A DNA stretch of 64,000 nt from Streptomyces sennicomposti (GTDB lineage Bacteria > Actinomycetota > Actinomycetes > Streptomycetales > Streptomycetaceae), in the NCBI RefSeq assembly GCF_019890635.1, contig NZ_JAIOAB010000031.1, forward strand, positions 18,344-82,343, given 5' to 3'. Below the pieces are notes generated by a model. It saw nothing but the letters and a program-made list of their open reading frames with translations. It did no database searches and was not told the DNA's origin. Positions 1 through 8,290 of this stretch are shown in pieces. Each line of letters begins with the position of its first letter. Position 1 is the stretch's first letter. Position numbers and translations under genes: made by a program.

Positions 1-68
1 GCGGCTGGCGGGCACGCACGGTGCGACTGGCGGCGCACGCACGGTGCGGCTGGCGGCGCACGGTCACC
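1..68. repeat. Three imperfect 22-23 bp direct repeats downstream of greA
   Basis: Three adjacent copies of a unit of the form GCGGCTGGCGGCGCACGCACGGT start at about 1, 23 and 46. The copies differ by single-base changes and a 1-bp indel, and the last is shortened. No coding frame is supported. The window starts inside or at the edge of the array, so its full extent is unknown. Confidence 0.6.
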
Positions 69-100
69 GGACGAGGGCGACCGGAGAGGCGGCACGGCGA

Positions 101-134
101 AGCCCCCAGCGCTCCGCAGGGGGCGCCGGGGGCT
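101..134 (-). terminator. Probable greA terminator hairpin
   Basis: AGCCCCC (101-107) pairs with GGGGGCT (128-134), with a GC-rich interior. It lies about 20 bases beyond the greA stop codon in the direction of transcription. There is no U tract, which is normal for Streptomyces. Confidence 0.55.
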
Positions 135-154
135 CTCGGAAGGATGGTGGGGCC

Positions 155-655
155 TCAGCCGCTGTACGGCTCGGCCTTCAGGATCGTCACCGAGGCCTTC
201 TTGCCGTTCGGCAGCTCGTACTCGGCGTCCTCGCCGACCTTGTGGCCGATGACACCGGAGCCGAGCGGGGACTGCGGCGAGTAGGTCTCGATGTCGCTGC
301 TGGCGTACTCGCGCGAGGCCAGCAGGAAGGTGAGCGTGTCGTCCTCGTCACCGTCGAAGGCGATCGTCACGACCATGCCCGGCGCGACCGCGCCGTCGGT
401 GGAGGCCGGGGCCTCGCCGACCTTGGCGTTCTCCAGGAGCTGGGTCAGCTGGCGCACACGGAGCTCCTGCTTGCCCTGCTCCTCCTTGGCCGCGTGGTAC
501 CCGCCGTTCTCGCGCAGGTCGCCCTCCTCGCGCGCGGCGGCGATCTTGGCGGCGATCTCCGTGCGCGCAGGACCAGTAAGGTACTCAAGCTCGTCCTTGA
601 GCTTGTTGTACGCCTCCTGGGTCAGCCAGGTGACGTTCTCGCTGGTCTGGGTCAC
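155..655 (-). CDS. greA: Transcription elongation factor GreA
   Basis: Encodes 166 residues, close to the usual GreA length. GreA enters the RNA polymerase secondary channel and stimulates cleavage of backtracked transcripts. The N-terminal half (about 1-80) is the coiled-coil finger, with the tip signature EGDLRENGGYHAAKEE matching the acidic GreA tip. The C-terminal half (about 90-160) is the FKBP-like globular domain and ends in a PYSG-type tail. I place the start at the GTG at 655, because GAGGAG lies just upstream; a longer in-frame extension to 757 lacks similarity and a ribosome site. The gene is monocistronic, followed by a hairpin. Confidence 0.95.
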   Translation of the reverse strand: MTQTSENVTWLTQEAYNKLKDELEYLTGPARTEIAAKIAAAREEGDLRENGGYHAAKEEQGKQELRVRQLTQLLENAKVGEAPASTDGAVAPGMVVTIAFDGDEDDTLTFLLASREYASSDIETYSPQSPLGSGVIGHKVGEDAEYELPNGKKASVTILKAEPYSG

Positions 656-831
656 AGGTGCTCCTCGTCGGTACTGGGGATACAAAGCATCGCCCTCCCC
701 AGAAGAATGTTCCCTCTTGGATGGGCGAAACCACGAGCCTAACAATTCAGCGGCCAAAGGGGGAGGACATAAGCCATGTACATCACGTCAACGCTGGTCA
801 GCGCCTCACTGTTCCGGAGGACGCCCGCGCG

Positions 832-1230
832 TCAGTCGGCGTGGCAGCCCAGCAGCTCGCCCGTGGTGCCCCGGGCCGTCGTGCGCAGCGTGACGACCTG
901 GTCGATCTGCTTGGCGTGCTGATCGAAGCGGAAGTCGGCCCGGCCCACCTCGTCGCCGTCCTCCGCCTGCGACCGCAGCGTGCAGTAGCCGCGGGCGTCG
1001 GGGTCCTTGTGGACCTCCAGGTGGATCTTCACCGAGTCGTCCGAGGTCTGGAACGAGACGACCTGCGCGCTGATCTCGCTCTTGGCGACGTAGTGGTAGG
1101 CGAAGTAGCCGACCAGGGCCAGCACGAGCACGCCCAGGACGGCGCCCGCGATCTTGAGCTTGCGGTCGGCACGCTCGTCCGAGGAACGGCCGTAGCGGCC
1201 CTCGGGCAGCCGGGTGCTCGCCGTACTCAT
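832..1230 (-). CDS. DUF4307 family membrane-anchored protein
   Basis: Encodes 132 residues. A charged cytoplasmic N-terminus (about 1-25) is followed by one transmembrane helix (about 26-48, hydrophobic run AGAVLGVLVLALVGYFAYHY) and an extracytoplasmic beta-rich domain with two cysteines. This matches the actinobacterial DUF4307 family, whose function is unknown. The ATG at 1230 follows GAGAGGA at suitable spacing. The gene is divergent from mca and shares the 204-bp intergenic region with it. A much longer frame running through on this strand is a shadow of mca. Confidence 0.85.
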   Translation of the reverse strand: MSTASTRLPEGRYGRSSDERADRKLKIAGAVLGVLVLALVGYFAYHYVAKSEISAQVVSFQTSDDSVKIHLEVHKDPDARGYCTLRSQAEDGDEVGRADFRFDQHAKQIDQVVTLRTTARGTTGELLGCHAD

Positions 1231-1434
1231 GATCGTCCTCTCGGCAGGGGCGGGACGGGCGTCCCGCGAGGGGCCTCCGGAGCCGTACTCCGGAATTATT
1301 CGCCCCCCGATTCGGTCACTATAGAAGCCCCGGCACGCCGTGCGAGCGCCGCCCCGGAGCGAGGAACGACCCGGGACGGCGCCCGCTGACCGCCCGCCGA
1401 GCGCGGGCGCCGACCTGACCTTGAGGATTGAGCC
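1231..1434. promoter_or_regulatory. Divergent promoter region for the DUF4307 gene and mca
   Basis: This short region is the most AT-rich stretch locally (around 1291-1326). A TATAGA element at 1320-1325, with TTATTC about 18 bp upstream, could be the mca promoter. The match is weak and I see no clear operator. Confidence 0.35.
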
Positions 1435-2313
1435 TTGACTGACCAGCTGCGACTGATGGCCGTGCACGCGCACCCCGACGACGAGTCGAGCAAGGGCGCG
1501 GCCACCATGGCGAAGTACGTGTCCGAGGGGGTGGACGTGCTGGTCGTGACCTGCACGGGCGGCGAGCGCGGCTCCATCCTCAACCCCAAGCTCCAGGGCG
1601 ACAAGTACATCGAGGAGAACATCCACGAGGTGCGCCGCAAGGAGATGGACGAGGCCCGCGAGATCCTCGGCGTGAAGCAGGACTGGCTCGGCTTCGTGGA
1701 CTCCGGGCTGCCCGAGGGCGACCCGCTGCCGCCGCTGCCGGAGGGCTGCTTCGCCCTGGAGGACGTGGACAAGGCGGCCGGCGAGCTGGTGCGCCGGATC
1801 CGCTCCTTCCGTCCCCAGGTGATCACCACCTACGACGAGAACGGCGGCTACCCGCACCCCGACCACATCATGACGCACAAGATCTCGATGGTGGCGTTCG
1901 AGGGCGCGGCGGACACCGAGAAGTACCCGGAGGGCGAGTACGGGCCCGCGTACCAGCCGCTGAAGCTGTACTACAACCAGGGCTTCAACCGGCTGCGCAC
2001 CGAGGCGCTGCACAAGGCGCTGCTGGCCCGCGGCCTGGAGTCGCCCTACGGCGAGTGGCTGGAGCGCTGGGAGAAGTCCGGCCACAAGGAGCGCACGCTC
2101 ACCACGCACGTGCCGTGCGCCGACTTCTTCGAGATCCGCGACAAGGCGCTGATCGCCCACGCCACGCAGATCGACCCCGACGGCGGCTGGTTCCGGGTGC
2201 CGATGGAGGTCCAGAAGGAGGTCTGGCCCACGGAGGAGTACGAGCTGGCGAAGTCCCTCGTGGACACCTCGCTCCCCGAGGACGACCTCTTTGCGGGCGT
2301 CCGCCGGGCCTGA
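1435..2313 (+). CDS. mca: Mycothiol S-conjugate amidase
   Basis: Encodes 292 residues. Mca cleaves mycothiol conjugates of electrophiles and antibiotics into a mercapturic acid, which is exported, and GlcN-Ins, which re-enters mycothiol synthesis. The zinc site of the LmbE/PIG-L family is intact: AHPDDE near the N-terminus (His13, Asp16) and PHPDH around 140-144. Full-length alignment from the N-terminal RLMAVHAHPDDES favours Mca over the related MshB deacetylase. I use TTG at 1435, preceded by GAGGA; the start codon is unusual but the protein begins correctly. A small membrane protein gene follows 6 bases later, suggesting co-transcription. Confidence 0.93.
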   Translation: MTDQLRLMAVHAHPDDESSKGAATMAKYVSEGVDVLVVTCTGGERGSILNPKLQGDKYIEENIHEVRRKEMDEAREILGVKQDWLGFVDSGLPEGDPLPPLPEGCFALEDVDKAAGELVRRIRSFRPQVITTYDENGGYPHPDHIMTHKISMVAFEGAADTEKYPEGEYGPAYQPLKLYYNQGFNRLRTEALHKALLARGLESPYGEWLERWEKSGHKERTLTTHVPCADFFEIRDKALIAHATQIDPDGGWFRVPMEVQKEVWPTEEYELAKSLVDTSLPEDDLFAGVRRA

Positions 2314-2319
2314 GGGACA

Positions 2320-2574
2320 ATGCCTGACATGAGCGCAAGCGCGAGCCTGGCAACGACGCATCTGGTCACCCTGGCGGAGTTCGACAAGAACAAGGTCACC
2401 CCCGGTGTCCTCGGCTTCATCGTCTTCGCGGCGATGGCCCTGGCGGTGTGGTTCCTGATGAAGTCCATGAACCGCCACATGGGCAAGGTCGACTTCAAGG
2501 AGACGGCGGACTCCGAGGGCGGCACGCCCAAGGGCGCCGCCGGCTCGGGCGGGGTCCAGCCCTCCAAGGGCTGA
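2320..2574 (+). CDS. Small single-pass membrane protein downstream of mca
   Basis: Encodes 84 residues. There is a short polar N-terminus, one transmembrane helix (about 29-47, GVLGFIVFAAMALAVWFLM) and a basic then Gly/Ser-rich tail. The ATG at 2320 is served by GAGGGA overlapping the mca stop; a second ATG at 2329 is possible. Close coupling to mca suggests a role linked to mycothiol detoxification or simply conserved linkage. I do not recognise a functional family. Confidence 0.75.
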   Translation: MPDMSASASLATTHLVTLAEFDKNKVTPGVLGFIVFAAMALAVWFLMKSMNRHMGKVDFKETADSEGGTPKGAAGSGGVQPSKG

Positions 2575-2646
2575 GCCGACAGGGGCGTCCGGCACGGCGG
2601 CCGTCGAGCCGCCTCCGGCCGCCTTCGGACCGGCTCTCCCGCGCGC

Positions 2647-2810
2647 GGCGGGCCGGTTTCCCATGCCCGGCGGGCCGGCTTCCCGTGCCCGGTTTCCCGC
2701 GCGCGGCGGACTGGCTTCCTGGGCCCGGTTTCCCGCGTCCGGCGGATCGGCTTTCCGCGTTCGGCGGACCGGCTTTCCGCGTCCGGCGGACCGGCTTTCC
2801 GCGCCCGGCG
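2647..2810. repeat. 22-bp tandem repeat array with 14-bp truncated units
   Basis: This array fills most of the gene-free stretch 2575-2880. Full 22-bp units of the form GGCGGACCGGCTTTCCGCGT plus two bases occur at 2647, 2669, 2705, 2741, 2763 and 2785. Truncated 14-bp units GGTTTCCCGCGYSC are interposed at 2691 and 2727. The last three full units are nearly identical and the left ones are degenerate. There are no unique spacers, so this is not CRISPR. Convergent genes flank it. Confidence 0.8.
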
Positions 2811-2880
2811 TACGGGCCGCGTGCCCCCGCCGGTGCGCGGAGTCACGCTGCCCTGGCACACGGCGCGCTGCGCGCCCGGC

Positions 2881-5800
2881 TCACCCCGCCGTGCCGGCCG
2901 TCACCCCCATCACCTCGCGGGCGTGGCGGTCCGGGACCATGCCCAGGCGCCAGGCCTGCCAGCCCGCGTCCAGGTCCACGCCGCGCTCCAGCAGGAGCTG
3001 GTAGGCGTCGATGCAGGGGTCGAGCTTCCCGTCCCGCAGCGGATGGGCGGCGCGGGCCAGCCGCGTCAGCTCCTCCTGCGCCACCGCCGTGCCGATCTCC
3101 ACCCCGCCCGGCGCCGCGAACGGCAGCAGGGTGCAGCGCAGGAAGCGCGCCCAGTCCTCGCCGCGGGCGTCGCCGTACGAGGCGAACAGCGTCACCGCCT
3201 CGTCGCACAGGGCCAGCGCCTGCTGGGTGCGGGCGTTGCCCGCGTCGACCACGGCCAGCTCCAGGCAGGTCCAGGCCTCGCCGTGGGCGACGCCGATGCG
3301 CTGGAAGTCGGCGCGGGCGTCCACCAGCAGCTGCCGGGCGAAGCCGGAGTTGCGCAGCGAGCCGGTGCGGGCCGCGCGCTGGTCGCGGGTCACCCGCGCC
3401 GAGTGGTGCCGGGCGCAGGCCAGCCCGTACACGTCGCGCATCCGGGAGAACATCGTGCGGGACCGCTCCAGCTCGCGCACCGCCTCGTCCAGGTCGCCGG
3501 TCTCCTCCAGCGCCTGCCCCAGGTAGTACAGCGTCCACGCCTCGCCGCGCGCGTCCTCGTTGTCGCGGTGCCGGGCGGCCGCGCTGCGCAGCTCGGCCAC
3601 CGCCTCGGCGGTGTCGCCGGCCACCAGCCGGGCCCGCGCCAGCTGGGTGAGCGCCCACGCCTCGCCGCGCGCGTCGCGGGTGCGGCCGTAGCGCTCCAGG
3701 GCCTGGCGCAGGTCCTCCTCCGCGCGCGGTACGTCGCCCTGGCGCAGCGCGAGCTGACCGAGCTGGAAGTGGGCCCAGGCCTCGCCGTGCACCGAGTCGC
3801 CCGCGCGGTGCAGGACCAGCGAGCCGTTGAGCAGGTCCAGGGCCTCGGCGAGATGGCCCCGGTCGCGTTGCACCGCGGCGAGCGCGTGCATGGTCCAGGC
3901 CCGGTCGGTCGCCAGTTCGGGCACCGACTGGAGGTCCAGCGCCTCGCGGAGCCGGGCCGCCGCCTCCGTCAGATTGCCCTGGTGGTGCAGGGTGATGCCG
4001 AGCGAGTTCAGCGCGCGGGCCGCGCCCGCGTCGTGATGGGCCTCCCGGTACAGGTCGACGACCGAGGCCAGGGTGGCGCGCGCCTTGTCCAGCTCGCCGA
4101 GCTGCCGGGCCGCGATGCCGGTACGCCACTGCACCGAGCGCACCAGCAGCCCCTGGTCGACGGCCTGCGTCAGCTCGCTGATCTCGCCGAGCCGGTACAG
4201 GTCGCCGCGCAGCAGGCAGTAGTCGCACAGCGCGCCCAGCAGATGGAGCACAGCGGCCTGGTCGACGCCCTCGTCGGCGTGCCGGAGGGCGGCGGTGATG
4301 AAGCTGGACTCGTCGTCCAGCCAGCGCAGCGCCTCGTCCAGGGAGGTGAAGCCGTGCGGGCTGAAGTGGTCGGAGCGGGTGGAGTTGTTGCCGTCGACCA
4401 GCCGCAGCACGGAGTCGGCCAGCTCGGCGTAGTTGCCGATCAGGCGTTCCTGCGCGGCGGTGCGCTCGGCGGGGTCCTCCTCGTCCAGCAGCCGGGCCTG
4501 GGCGAAGGCGCGGACCAGGTCGTGCAGCCGGTAGCGGTTGCCGCGTACGTGGTCGATGAGGCCCGCGCGGGCGAGGGCCGCCAGGTGCCGCCCGGCCTCC
4601 GTCTCGTCGGTGGCGGCCAGCGCGGCAGCGGCGGCGGCGCCGAGCGAGGCGCGGCCGGCCAGGGCGAGCCGGCGCAGCAGCCGCCGGGCCGGCTCCGGCT
4701 GGTCGGTGTAGCGCAGCCACAGCGCCCGTTCGACCGGCTCCACCGGGCCGTACGCCTCCAGGTCGGCGGCGAGCCGGCGCGGTGAGCGGGGGCCGAGGGC
4801 GGAGCCGGCGACGCGCAGCGCCAGCGGCAGCCCGCCGCACAGCCGGCGGATCACCTCGGCGGACTCGGCGTCGTACGGGCCCGAGCTGTCCTCGGCGGCG
4901 GCGCCCAGCAGTTCCTCCGCGCCCGCCTCGTCCAGCGGCCGGACGGGCAGCTGGTGCACCCAGGCCGACAGGTCGGCGGGCAGGTCCAGCGGCTGCCGGG
5001 CGGTGACGAGGACGAGGCTGTCGGAGCGTTCCGGGACCAGGGCGCGGACCTGGCCGGCGTCGGAGGCGTCGTCCAGCACGATGGTGACCGGCAGGCCCGT
5101 CACATGCTGTTCGTACAGTTCACCGAGCCGCTTGACCTGCTGGTCGGGGGAGGAGCGGTCGCGGAACAGCAACTGCTCGCGGGGTGCGCCGAGCCGGTTG
5201 AGCAGGTGCAGCAGGGCGTCGCGGGTGGGCAGCGGCGGCTCCTCGGGGCTGTCGCCGCGCAGATCGACCACGACCGCGCCCCGGAACTGGTCCTTGAGAT
5301 CGTGGGCCGCGCGGACGGCGAGGGTGGAGCGGCCGGAGCCGGGCGCGCCGTGCAGCACGACGACCGTGGGGCGGGTCTCGCTGCTGGCGCGGGCCGCCTG
5401 CACCCACTGCCGGATCCGCGCCACCTCCTGCCGCCGCCCGGCGAACGCGCCCACCGGTTCGGGCAGTTGACCGAAGGACTGCTCCAGCACGCTGCGCCTG
5501 CGGGCCGCCGCGCTCTTGTCGGCGCCGCGCAGCCGGGGCGCGGCCTTCTTCGGCGTGGTGGCGGCGGTCAGGACGCGCTGCTGGTCCAGGAACGGGCGGA
5601 TGCCGCGCACCTCAAGCGCGGTCAGCCATTGCAGCCGCAGCTGCTCCGGGCCGCCGGGCTGGCCGGCCGCGCCCGCCCGGTGGTGGGCGGCGGGCAGATG
5701 CACGGCGGTCACCTTGACGACGGTGGCGGCGGCGCCGACCGCGCCGACGGTCAGGCCCGCGCCGACGGCGGTGCCCGAGCCGGTGCCCAGGGCCAGGTCG

Positions 5801-6084
5801 GCGACGGCGGCGGCGACCGCGGCGACGCCCGCGACCAGCAGCGGAGTGCCCGCTCCCTCGCGGGCGTAGCGCTGCGCGAAGGTCTGCTGCCCGGCGGCGG
5901 CCTCGTCCAGGGCGCGGGTGTAGGCGGCGTACTCCTCGGCCGCGGGCTCGGCGAGGGTGTCCAGCGCGGCGCGCGCCCGGGCCAGCAGCACCGCACCGTC
6001 CGTCCGCCCGCCCGACCGCCGCACCTCCTCCTCCACGGCGGTCACCAGCAGCCGCTCGGCATCCACCCGATGACTGTCCCGCAT
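2881..6084 (-). CDS. NB-ARC-type NTPase with tetratricopeptide repeats
   Basis: Encodes 1067 residues from the ATG at 6084, which follows GGAGGGGGA. The order is: a helical N-terminus (1-75); a Gly/Ala-rich hydrophobic stretch likely to be membrane-embedded (about 80-127); a P-loop NTPase with Walker A HGAPGSGRST (245-254), a Walker B-like VVVDLRGD and a later VTIVLDDASD; a winged-helix-like segment; then an extended series of TPR-like helices with repeated GEAW motifs to the C-terminus. This resembles AfsR/GutR-type STAND proteins but lacks the N-terminal SARP DNA-binding domain. Target and trigger are unknown. It stands alone between the mca unit and the biosynthetic cluster. Confidence 0.8.
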   Translation of the reverse strand: MRDSHRVDAERLLVTAVEEEVRRSGGRTDGAVLLARARAALDTLAEPAAEEYAAYTRALDEAAAGQQTFAQRYAREGAGTPLLVAGVAAVAAAVADLALGTGSGTAVGAGLTVGAVGAAATVVKVTAVHLPAAHHRAGAAGQPGGPEQLRLQWLTALEVRGIRPFLDQQRVLTAATTPKKAAPRLRGADKSAAARRRSVLEQSFGQLPEPVGAFAGRRQEVARIRQWVQAARASSETRPTVVVLHGAPGSGRSTLAVRAAHDLKDQFRGAVVVDLRGDSPEEPPLPTRDALLHLLNRLGAPREQLLFRDRSSPDQQVKRLGELYEQHVTGLPVTIVLDDASDAGQVRALVPERSDSLVLVTARQPLDLPADLSAWVHQLPVRPLDEAGAEELLGAAAEDSSGPYDAESAEVIRRLCGGLPLALRVAGSALGPRSPRRLAADLEAYGPVEPVERALWLRYTDQPEPARRLLRRLALAGRASLGAAAAAALAATDETEAGRHLAALARAGLIDHVRGNRYRLHDLVRAFAQARLLDEEDPAERTAAQERLIGNYAELADSVLRLVDGNNSTRSDHFSPHGFTSLDEALRWLDDESSFITAALRHADEGVDQAAVLHLLGALCDYCLLRGDLYRLGEISELTQAVDQGLLVRSVQWRTGIAARQLGELDKARATLASVVDLYREAHHDAGAARALNSLGITLHHQGNLTEAAARLREALDLQSVPELATDRAWTMHALAAVQRDRGHLAEALDLLNGSLVLHRAGDSVHGEAWAHFQLGQLALRQGDVPRAEEDLRQALERYGRTRDARGEAWALTQLARARLVAGDTAEAVAELRSAAARHRDNEDARGEAWTLYYLGQALEETGDLDEAVRELERSRTMFSRMRDVYGLACARHHSARVTRDQRAARTGSLRNSGFARQLLVDARADFQRIGVAHGEAWTCLELAVVDAGNARTQQALALCDEAVTLFASYGDARGEDWARFLRCTLLPFAAPGGVEIGTAVAQEELTRLARAAHPLRDGKLDPCIDAYQLLLERGVDLDAGWQAWRLGMVPDRHAREVMGVTAGTAG

Positions 6085-6183
6085 GTCCCGTCCCCCTCCG
6101 GCGCCAATTCCTTGACCCCAAAGTGTCCTTCGCCACGCGCGGGAAGGCGAGGGGGCGACGATCACGGGTCGGGCCGGCCACGA

Positions 6184-6807
6184 TCAAGCCAGCAGGATCT
6201 CGCCGAAGATCGTCCCGGCCAACGCCACATAGACGGTGCATGCGATGTAGTTCAGCGTGGCCGTCGCCTTGTTCGAGTCGGCAAGACGTGCATGGAAAAA
6301 TCCCGCCATGACTCCGATGCATCCGTAAAGAACCACCTCCATCAGAACGTCGACCGCACCGAGCATCGCCATCTGCACTCCGGGGTTGTCCGCGCTTCCG
6401 ATGAACTGCGGGAGCACCGCCAGGAAAAACAGAATGATCTTCGGATTCGTGACGCTGACGAAGACGCCTCGCAGATACCAGCGGCCCGCCGTGACACCAC
6501 TGTGCCCGCTGATCGCACGACGCGCGTGGCGCATCGTCACGTAGGCCAGCCACAGGAGGTAGGCCGCACCCAGGATCCTGACCGCGTCGAGCACTAATGG
6601 GTGTGATCGGGCGATCTGCCCCATGCCGGCGACGACGGCGGCGGCGTAGAGGCTCATGCCGGTCCCGATGCCGAGGATGGCCTTCACCGCGGGCCGGCGA
6701 CCGCCTTCGAGGCCCACCGCGAGCATGTAGGCCATGTCGGGCCCCGGGGGGCCGAGGAAGAGCAGGATCACCGCCACGTACCCCGGCAGCACCGTCAGAT
6801 CCACCAT
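6184..6807 (-). CDS. LysE/RhtB family amino-acid exporter
   Basis: Encodes 207 residues with about six hydrophobic helices. It has the family N-terminal signature FLGPPGPDMAYMLAVGLEGGRRPAV and a mid-protein SVTNPKIILFFLAVLPQF motif. LysE/RhtB proteins export amino acids or small amino-acid-like compounds across the membrane. GGAGG lies upstream of the ATG at 6807. It is the last gene of the leftward biosynthetic operon or a separately promoted unit: a perfect palindrome lies 140 bp upstream. The same sequence overlaps the CGNR regulator start (16715-16736), so export is probably controlled by that regulator. Likely role: efflux of the cluster product or an amino-acid precursor. Confidence 0.88.
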   Translation of the reverse strand: MVDLTVLPGYVAVILLFLGPPGPDMAYMLAVGLEGGRRPAVKAILGIGTGMSLYAAAVVAGMGQIARSHPLVLDAVRILGAAYLLWLAYVTMRHARRAISGHSGVTAGRWYLRGVFVSVTNPKIILFFLAVLPQFIGSADNPGVQMAMLGAVDVLMEVVLYGCIGVMAGFFHARLADSNKATATLNYIACTVYVALAGTIFGEILLA

Positions 6808-6809
6808 CG

Positions 6810-6929
6810 TCAGCGACCTCCGGTCCTGGCAGGACGTGCGGGAACTCCGCCGTGCCGGTAGTGATCGCTCCGCGCCGGGTCACCGCCGACGGCGGACGGG
6901 CGCCCGATGCCGGCCTTCGAGGCTGTCAT
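6810..6929 (-). CDS. Possible 39-codon leader ORF upstream of the LysE gene
   Basis: An ATG at 6929, preceded by GGGAG, opens a 39-codon frame that ends in TGA two bases before the exporter ATG. The product is polar, rich in Gly, Arg and Pro, and has no recognisable domain. The position suggests translational coupling or a leader, but the exporter has its own good ribosome site and the frame could be fortuitous. Confidence 0.3.
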   Translation of the reverse strand: MTASKAGIGRPSAVGGDPARSDHYRHGGVPARPARTGGR

Positions 6930-6946
6930 GAGATCTCCCAGTCGGT

Positions 6947-6971
6947 GTGGAACCAGCTAAGCTGGTTCCAC
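6947..6971. promoter_or_regulatory. Perfect 25-bp palindromic operator before the LysE exporter
   Basis: The 12-bp arms GTGGAACCAGCT and AGCTGGTTCCAC flank a single central base. The core AACCAGCTAAGCTGGTTCC is repeated with one mismatch in the start region of the CGNR regulator gene near 16715-16736. It lies in the only gap between the P450 and exporter genes, so it most likely controls the leftward exporter transcript. Confidence 0.75.
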
Positions 6972-7050
6972 CATACACGCGAAGCTCCCGATGGGCATGG
7001 GTGATCATGCATGTGGACCCATTCACCAGGAGCTTCACCGTTCACAGAAG

Positions 7051-8256
7051 TCAGGAACGCGGGACGAAGGTGATCGGCATTTTCCTCGCGCCTGTGTTCC
7101 CGGAATCAGGCAGCCACTCGGCGCCTTCTCCCACCCGTAGATCGGTCAGCCGCGCAGCCAGCGCCGAGAGGGCCACATTGAGGTCCGCCCTGGCGACGAA
7201 GTGCCCCAGGCAGTGGTGCAGGCCGCCGCCGAAAGCGAAATGAGGCGAGCGGTCGGCGTCGAGGTCGATACGGTCCGGGTTGTCGAACTGGGCGGGATCG
7301 GTGGCCGACGTAAGGGTGAACAGATGGACCGTCGTCCCCTTCTCGATCGTGCGCTCCTTGTGCTGGAAAGTTTCTGCCGCTTCGCGCGTGGTCCATCGGT
7401 TGATCGGGTTGACGCGGAGCACTTCTTCGACCGCCTTGACGGAATAGCGGTCCGGGTCCGCGGCCAGCTTCTCCCACTGGTCCGGCTGCCGTGAGAACGA
7501 TTCGACAGCCAGCGCCAGTTGGTTCCGGGTCGTGTCGATCCCCGCGAAGATGAGCAGGATGATGAGATTGATCAGCTCCTGGTCCGAGAGCCTGCCGTCG
7601 TCCTCGTCCCTGGTCTCCACCAGGGTGCTGAGGATGTCGTCCCGGGGCGACTTCCTCCTGCTGCTCACCAAGGATTCCGCGTACCGGGTGAGTTCGACGA
7701 CGGCTTCGTCGATCTGTGCGATGTTCTCCTGGATCGAGATGCCGATACCGAGCCCGATCGTGGACGCCAGCTGATTGATCTTCTTCCAGTCGCGCTCGTC
7801 TATGCCCAGCATCATGCACAGGATCCGGGTTGAGTACGGCGCCGCGAAGCGACTGGCGAACTCCGTCTGCCCGTCTTCGATCCATTCGTCTATCAGGCCG
7901 TCCGCCAGGGCGCGGAACCGGGCTCGCAACGGGTCTATCCGGCGCGGAGAGAACGCGGGGTTCACCAGGCGGCGGATCCTGTTGTGCTCGTCGCCCTCCA
8001 GTACCAGCAGAGTCTTCTTCCACCAGCTGTCGTAGTGCCCCCCGGCCACTCCGTGCTGAGCCGGCCACTTGGCCGACCCCTGCGTCAGACGGGGGTTCTT
8101 CAGCAGGGAACTGCTGTCCTCGTACGAGAGGACGGCAATGCCCCAGTCGGTTTCCGCGTACCAGTGTGCGGCCCGCGCCTTTCGCACCTCTTCCGAGTCC
8201 ATGCGAAAGTACTTGTCATTGATGTCGAGGTGCAGAGGTGTCGGTTGCTGCGCCAT
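7051..8256 (-). CDS. Cytochrome P450
   Basis: Encodes 401 residues, the normal length of a soluble bacterial P450. The I-helix oxygen motif AGIDTT is at 238-243, ExxR at 278-281 (EVLR), and the haem-binding loop FGGGLHHCLG has Cys349 as thiolate ligand. A GTG at 8283 would add nine residues, but the ATG at 8256 has AGGAGC at ideal spacing, so I use it. It lies 34 bases after the EctA-like gene in the same operon. Electrons are probably supplied by the divergent ferredoxin and reductase (17020-18431). It likely hydroxylates or otherwise oxidises the cluster intermediate; substrate unknown. Confidence 0.92.
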   Translation of the reverse strand: MAQQPTPLHLDINDKYFRMDSEEVRKARAAHWYAETDWGIAVLSYEDSSSLLKNPRLTQGSAKWPAQHGVAGGHYDSWWKKTLLVLEGDEHNRIRRLVNPAFSPRRIDPLRARFRALADGLIDEWIEDGQTEFASRFAAPYSTRILCMMLGIDERDWKKINQLASTIGLGIGISIQENIAQIDEAVVELTRYAESLVSSRRKSPRDDILSTLVETRDEDDGRLSDQELINLIILLIFAGIDTTRNQLALAVESFSRQPDQWEKLAADPDRYSVKAVEEVLRVNPINRWTTREAAETFQHKERTIEKGTTVHLFTLTSATDPAQFDNPDRIDLDADRSPHFAFGGGLHHCLGHFVARADLNVALSALAARLTDLRVGEGAEWLPDSGNTGARKMPITFVPRS

Positions 8257-8290
8257 GGGGAACGGCTCCTGATCGTCGGACACTGCGGGC

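Noticed and set aside
2647..2810. CRISPR array
   Set aside because: Repeats are contiguous without unique spacers and no cas genes are present.
832..2859. 675-codon open frame on the minus strand
   Set aside because: Only its last 132 codons (DUF4307) are protein-like; the rest is the complement of mca and the repeat array, with typical high-GC shadow composition.
2821..4785. 654-codon plus-strand frame opposite the NTPase gene
   Set aside because: Val/Gly/Gln/Arg-rich shadow typical of the antisense frame of a Streptomyces gene; the minus strand encodes a clear P-loop/TPR protein.
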